NCBI GenBank assembly: GCA_003024985.2
Contig: PXIH01S0007530.1
Length of the DNA: 11,749 bases
Reading direction: 5' to 3' (one strand)
Origin: Euperipatoides rowelli
Taxonomy: Eukaryota; Onychophora; Udeonychophora; Euonychophora; Peripatopsidae
Of the stretch, positions 9,207-11,749 are shown one piece after another (within the stretch, counting starts at the first letter, position 1; each line of letters begins with the position of its first letter). The notes below the pieces were generated by a model. It was not told the origin of the DNA. It saw only the letters and a program-made list of their open reading frames with translations, and made no database searches. The position numbers and the translations under genes are program-made.

Positions 9207-9242
9207 TGCCTCAATCCTATGATAATCAAGAGGTGCAATAAA
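9207..9242 (+). repeat. Direct repeat copy 2 (36 bp)
   Basis: This copy contains TATGATAATCAAGAGGTGCA followed by ATAAA. It differs from copy 1 at six positions. The core also resembles a motif in both arms of the foldback at 3420-4870. Confidence 0.8.
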
Positions 9243-9896
9243 ACTTATTTGAACATTTTATAAAATTTATATTGGTTTGGAATGAATCAGTCTTTTCTTA
9301 ATATTTTCAATGTAGAAATAATAAATGTTTAACAGATTTAGACTGGACAGTCAGTTACATACATTTTCAGAGCATGGAGAAAGAGCAAACATCTATCAGT
9401 GATTTGCCATCTAAGTGATACATTGATGAATTCACTTGGGGTCAATTTTTTAATCTCCAATATTTTGTAAGCTGAATATTTCCAGATTCAACTATAATCC
9501 CCAATTTTCAGCTTAGCCTAAGTCAAGATCATAAAAATACTATTTTAAAATACTGAGAGCAGATTATGAACAAAATTATGAGTTAAAGAACCTAATTAAC
9601 ATGGCATTTTGTTTTTATTTTTTGTAGATTGAAGATTTTTCTTAATTACGCCAGATGTTTTATTTATTTAAATTTTTTTAAGCATTACACAATTGCTGCA
9701 ATAAGATGATGGACTGGCAATGAAGTAGAAATGAAAAAAAAAATCATATCAACTTAATGATTTGAAAATTGAAATTATCAACCAAGGTAATTTCTTATCA
9801 TTATTTATCTATTAAAAAGGTAAAAAATATCTGCAATTCTTCTAATCTTGTCAAGATCAAATTATTTTCAATTAACTATATACTTCCTATGATTTT
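9243..9896. other. AT-rich stretch upstream of the LINE relic
   Basis: No gene recognised. A short hairpin, TAAGCTGAA/TTCAGCTTA, spans about 9469-9514. The 5' boundary of the LINE lies somewhere in or just after this stretch. The frame that later encodes the endonuclease is open from 9769, but its first 40 or so codons show no recognisable homology and no ATG in a convincing context. Confidence 0.5.
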
Positions 9897-10500
9897 ATAT
9901 ATTAATGTTATGTCGATAAACAACAAGTTTGACGACATTCAAGCTAGAATTTATGAAAATTCTGATGTTGCAATATTCTCTGAGTCATGGATCAAACCTT
10001 TTAATTTTGATGCTTTGGAAATAGATGGATATATATATCATTTCACCGTATCAGAAATAGATTGGATAAATATCAAGGCGGTGGTATTTCCATGATAAAA
10101 ATAAATTCTCAGTTTTCTCCGTTAATCTTCCTTCTAATTCAGAAGTTGAAGTGCTATCAATAACATTGAGATCTAACTATATGCCATGTGATATTCCACT
10201 TATAGCTTTAATTGCTGTTTACCGCCTTTCCCATAATCCTTATAAAGAGGCAACAATCAAATTCATTACAAGTGAAATTGATAGAATTCTGGTCAAGAAT
10301 GTAAATACTAATATTTTAGTATTAGGTGACTTTAATGATATGAATATAAATTTCTTACATAACAATAAACAATTTAATCAACTGGTTTTGAAACCTACAA
10401 GAGGTTCTAAAATTTTGGATATGTGTTTTTTTAAAGGCTCAATTAATTAAAAACACCATGATAAAATGCCCAATCTCGTCATCTGATCATAATTCTATTG
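9897..10500 (+). pseudogene. LINE apurinic-like endonuclease domain (broken)
   Basis: In the living element this domain nicks target DNA so that the 3' end primes reverse transcription. The family landmarks are visible. NVMSINNKFDDIQARI carries the N-terminal Asn (codon at 9904). VAIFSESWIKP carries the Glu (9982-9984). A GGGI block follows RLDKYQ in frame 3 at about 10062-10088. LGDFNDMNI carries the Asp and Asn (10328-10336), PTRGSKILDM lies at about 10398-10427, and SSSDHNSIVL carries the Asp-His pair (10485-10490). At least three frameshifts, near 10041, 10100 and 10440, separate these blocks. The catalytic residues themselves look preserved, so breakage came mostly from indels. Confidence 0.88.
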
Positions 10501-11027
10501 TTTTAATTCCCAATTCTAATTTAAATAAAAACAAAGCTTCCGAATCTGTTTATTGCCATCCTAAATCTCAATCAAATATTTTATCGTTTAGAAAATTCAT
10601 TTCTTCGTTTGATTGGTCAGATTTTTTTTAACATTATCAACATTAATGATTCAGTTCAATTATTTAATATGGTTCTTCAAAACTTCTATTTCACCTGTTT
10701 CCCATTAAAAAAAATTTGCTAAAAAGGAGTCATCACTTACATTTTATTAATGGTGATATTGATCAAACTAATCTAGTCAATTATGAATTAAAGTCAGCTT
10801 TGTTTTATGCAAATAAAACATTTTTCGAATCAAAGAAAATTTCAGTCTCAAAGGGGTCTAAGGAGTTTTTGATTTGTTAATTGTTCCAATTTTTCAAAAA
10901 AGAAATCAACTTTTTCTAATTTTCCAGGTAAAACACACTATCAATCTATGGATGAGGTTTGTAATTTTTATGACTGTCTTTTGAATTCAATACCTCCAAT
11001 GGATTTCAACTCTTTGCCATATTTTTA
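10501..11027 (+). pseudogene. LINE linker between endonuclease and RT (broken)
   Basis: This is a less conserved segment in frames 3, 1, 3 and 1. Recognisable scraps are SFRKFISSFDWSDFF (frame 3, ending at the TAA at 10629), NDSVQLFNMVLQNFY and FPLKK (frame 1), NYELKSALFYANKTFF (frame 3) and DEVCNFYDCLLNSI (frame 1). The order and spacing match the region between endonuclease and RT in CR1-like elements. A TAA at 10720-10722 and one at 10878-10880 end frames near indels. I assign it by position between two well-supported domains and by style, not by a catalytic motif. Confidence 0.7.
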
Positions 11028-11749
11028 CCTGATTTTCCCATTCCTCCGGTGAATATCTTTTGGGTATTGCATCAACTTAACAAACTACCCTATAATAAAT
11101 CCCATTCTACAGACTTTATTCCTAATTTTATTTTTAGGAATTTTCTATCAAACCTTTTTATAAAATCACCCACCTGATTAACCTTTCTTTACCTCAAGGT
11201 GCTGCCCTAATGATTGGAAATGGTCCCTTCTCATCTCCATACCTAAGGTTAACTGTTCTTCTTCTCCTTCAAAGCTTCATCCTATTTCAATATTACATGT
11301 TATCTCCAAATTATGTGAAAGACATATCTTCAATTTAATTATTGACACAGTAAATAATAAAATTGACAAATTACATTATGGTAGTTTACCTAATCATTCT
11401 ACATCACAATATCTTATATTCTATATTGATTCCATTTTGAAAGCCCTGGAAAATAATAATAACCGTGCAGTAACTATCATAACTGATATGAACAAAGCCT
11501 ACGATCATCTTGATCACAATATTTGTATTAATTCATTGTTTGAATTTGAAATACCTGGTTCTATCATCAAGTGGATATCCTCTTTCCTATATCAAAATCT
11601 CAATTTATAAAAGTTAATAAGCAAAACTCATTTAATGTAAAATCTTTTAATTGTTCTAATGGTGTACCCCAATGCTCTGTACTTGGAGGTCTCCTTTTTA
11701 TTATCTCAACAAATTCTATTGGTTTACATATCCCTAATCATTATAAATA
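11028..11749 (+). pseudogene. LINE reverse transcriptase, 5' part (broken, truncated)
   Basis: In an active copy this domain makes cDNA on the element's own RNA at the nick. Visible blocks are LNKLPYNKSHSTDFIPNF (frame 3), ITHLINLSLPQG (frame 2), NDWKWSLLISIPKV, LHPISILHVISKLCER and HYGSLPNHST (frame 1). Motif A is ITDMNKAYDHLDH, with the first catalytic Asp at 11485-11487, followed by IPGSIIKWISSFL. Motif B is GVPQCSVLGGLLF in frame 3 at 11661-11699, where most relatives have GVPQGSVLGPLLF. Frame 1 is open for about 140 codons (11182-11607), the longest intact piece. The window stops at HYKY, so the second catalytic aspartate pair lies off the edge and cannot be judged. Confidence 0.9.

Larger units (their letters stand above)
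9897..11749 (+). mobile_element. Decayed CR1/L2-type LINE, cut by window end
   Basis: Conceptual translation on the plus strand gives, in order, an APE-type endonuclease, a linker and a reverse transcriptase, which is the ORF2 layout of CR1/L2-like non-LTR retrotransposons. The readable frame changes about ten times: frame 1 to about 10041, 3 to 10100, 2 to 10440, 3 to 10628, 1 to 10720, 3 to 10877, 1 to 11027, 3 to 11150, 2 to 11195, 1 to 11597, then 3. Stops interrupt most segments, for example 10093-10095, 10448-10450, 10629-10631 and 11608-11610. It is therefore inactive. No ORF1 is recognisable upstream, consistent with 5' truncation on insertion. The right end continues beyond the window. 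Confidence 0.9.

Noticed and set aside
9769-9896. N-terminal coding part of the LINE ORF
   Set aside because: The frame is open but starts at TTG and shows no recognisable similarity before the NVMSINNKF block, so it may be flanking DNA open by chance.
1-11749. tRNA, rRNA or other structural RNA genes
   Set aside because: I looked for internal promoter boxes and cloverleaf-like arms and saw none that hold together. A covariance-model scan would be decisive.

Overview
The window is AT-rich eukaryotic DNA (A+T roughly three quarters by eye), with many A/T homopolymers, long gene-poor stretches and several generations of repeats. I find no intact gene. The one clearly protein-derived segment is a decayed non-LTR retrotransposon of the CR1/L2 type, which points to an animal, probably an invertebrate. 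I cannot name the species. There are two single ambiguous bases, at 3890 and 6877.

Layout. 1-1769 is AT-rich non-coding DNA with an (AAT)9 microsatellite at 1500-1526. A small foldback repeat lies at about 1770-2071. 2072-3417 is mostly featureless, with one short GC-richer open stretch at 2623-2757 that may be an exon relic. 3420-4870 is a large foldback transposon. Its two arms of about 620 bp are inverted copies of each other around a spacer of about 200 bp, its outer ends begin CAGTCAA, and it sits between TA dinucleotides, as in Tc1/mariner-type insertions. 4873-6275 is non-coding and holds a T12-G19 tract at 5639-5669. A highly degenerate minisatellite with units of about 20 bp runs from about 6277 to 6885 and contains one hairpin. 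6886-8761 is AT-rich and carries a perfect 12-bp hairpin at 7105-7131, a doubtful 105-codon open frame whose 3' end looks like a polyadenylated transcript, and a doubtful reverse-strand open frame. 8762-9242 is a GC-richer block bounded by two 36-bp direct repeats (30/36 identical). From about 9900 to the window edge is the LINE relic.

The LINE reads on the + strand: an APE-type endonuclease, a linker, then a reverse transcriptase. The window ends just before the expected second RT aspartate motif. It changes frame about ten times and contains stop codons, so it is a fossil. Nothing in the window forms an operon or pathway. The two foldbacks, the direct-repeat block and the LINE are best read as independent insertions. 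One link cuts across them: a motif near TGATAATCARAGGTGCAA occurs in both arms of the large foldback and in both direct repeats around 8.8-9.2 kb, which suggests a shared repeat ancestry.
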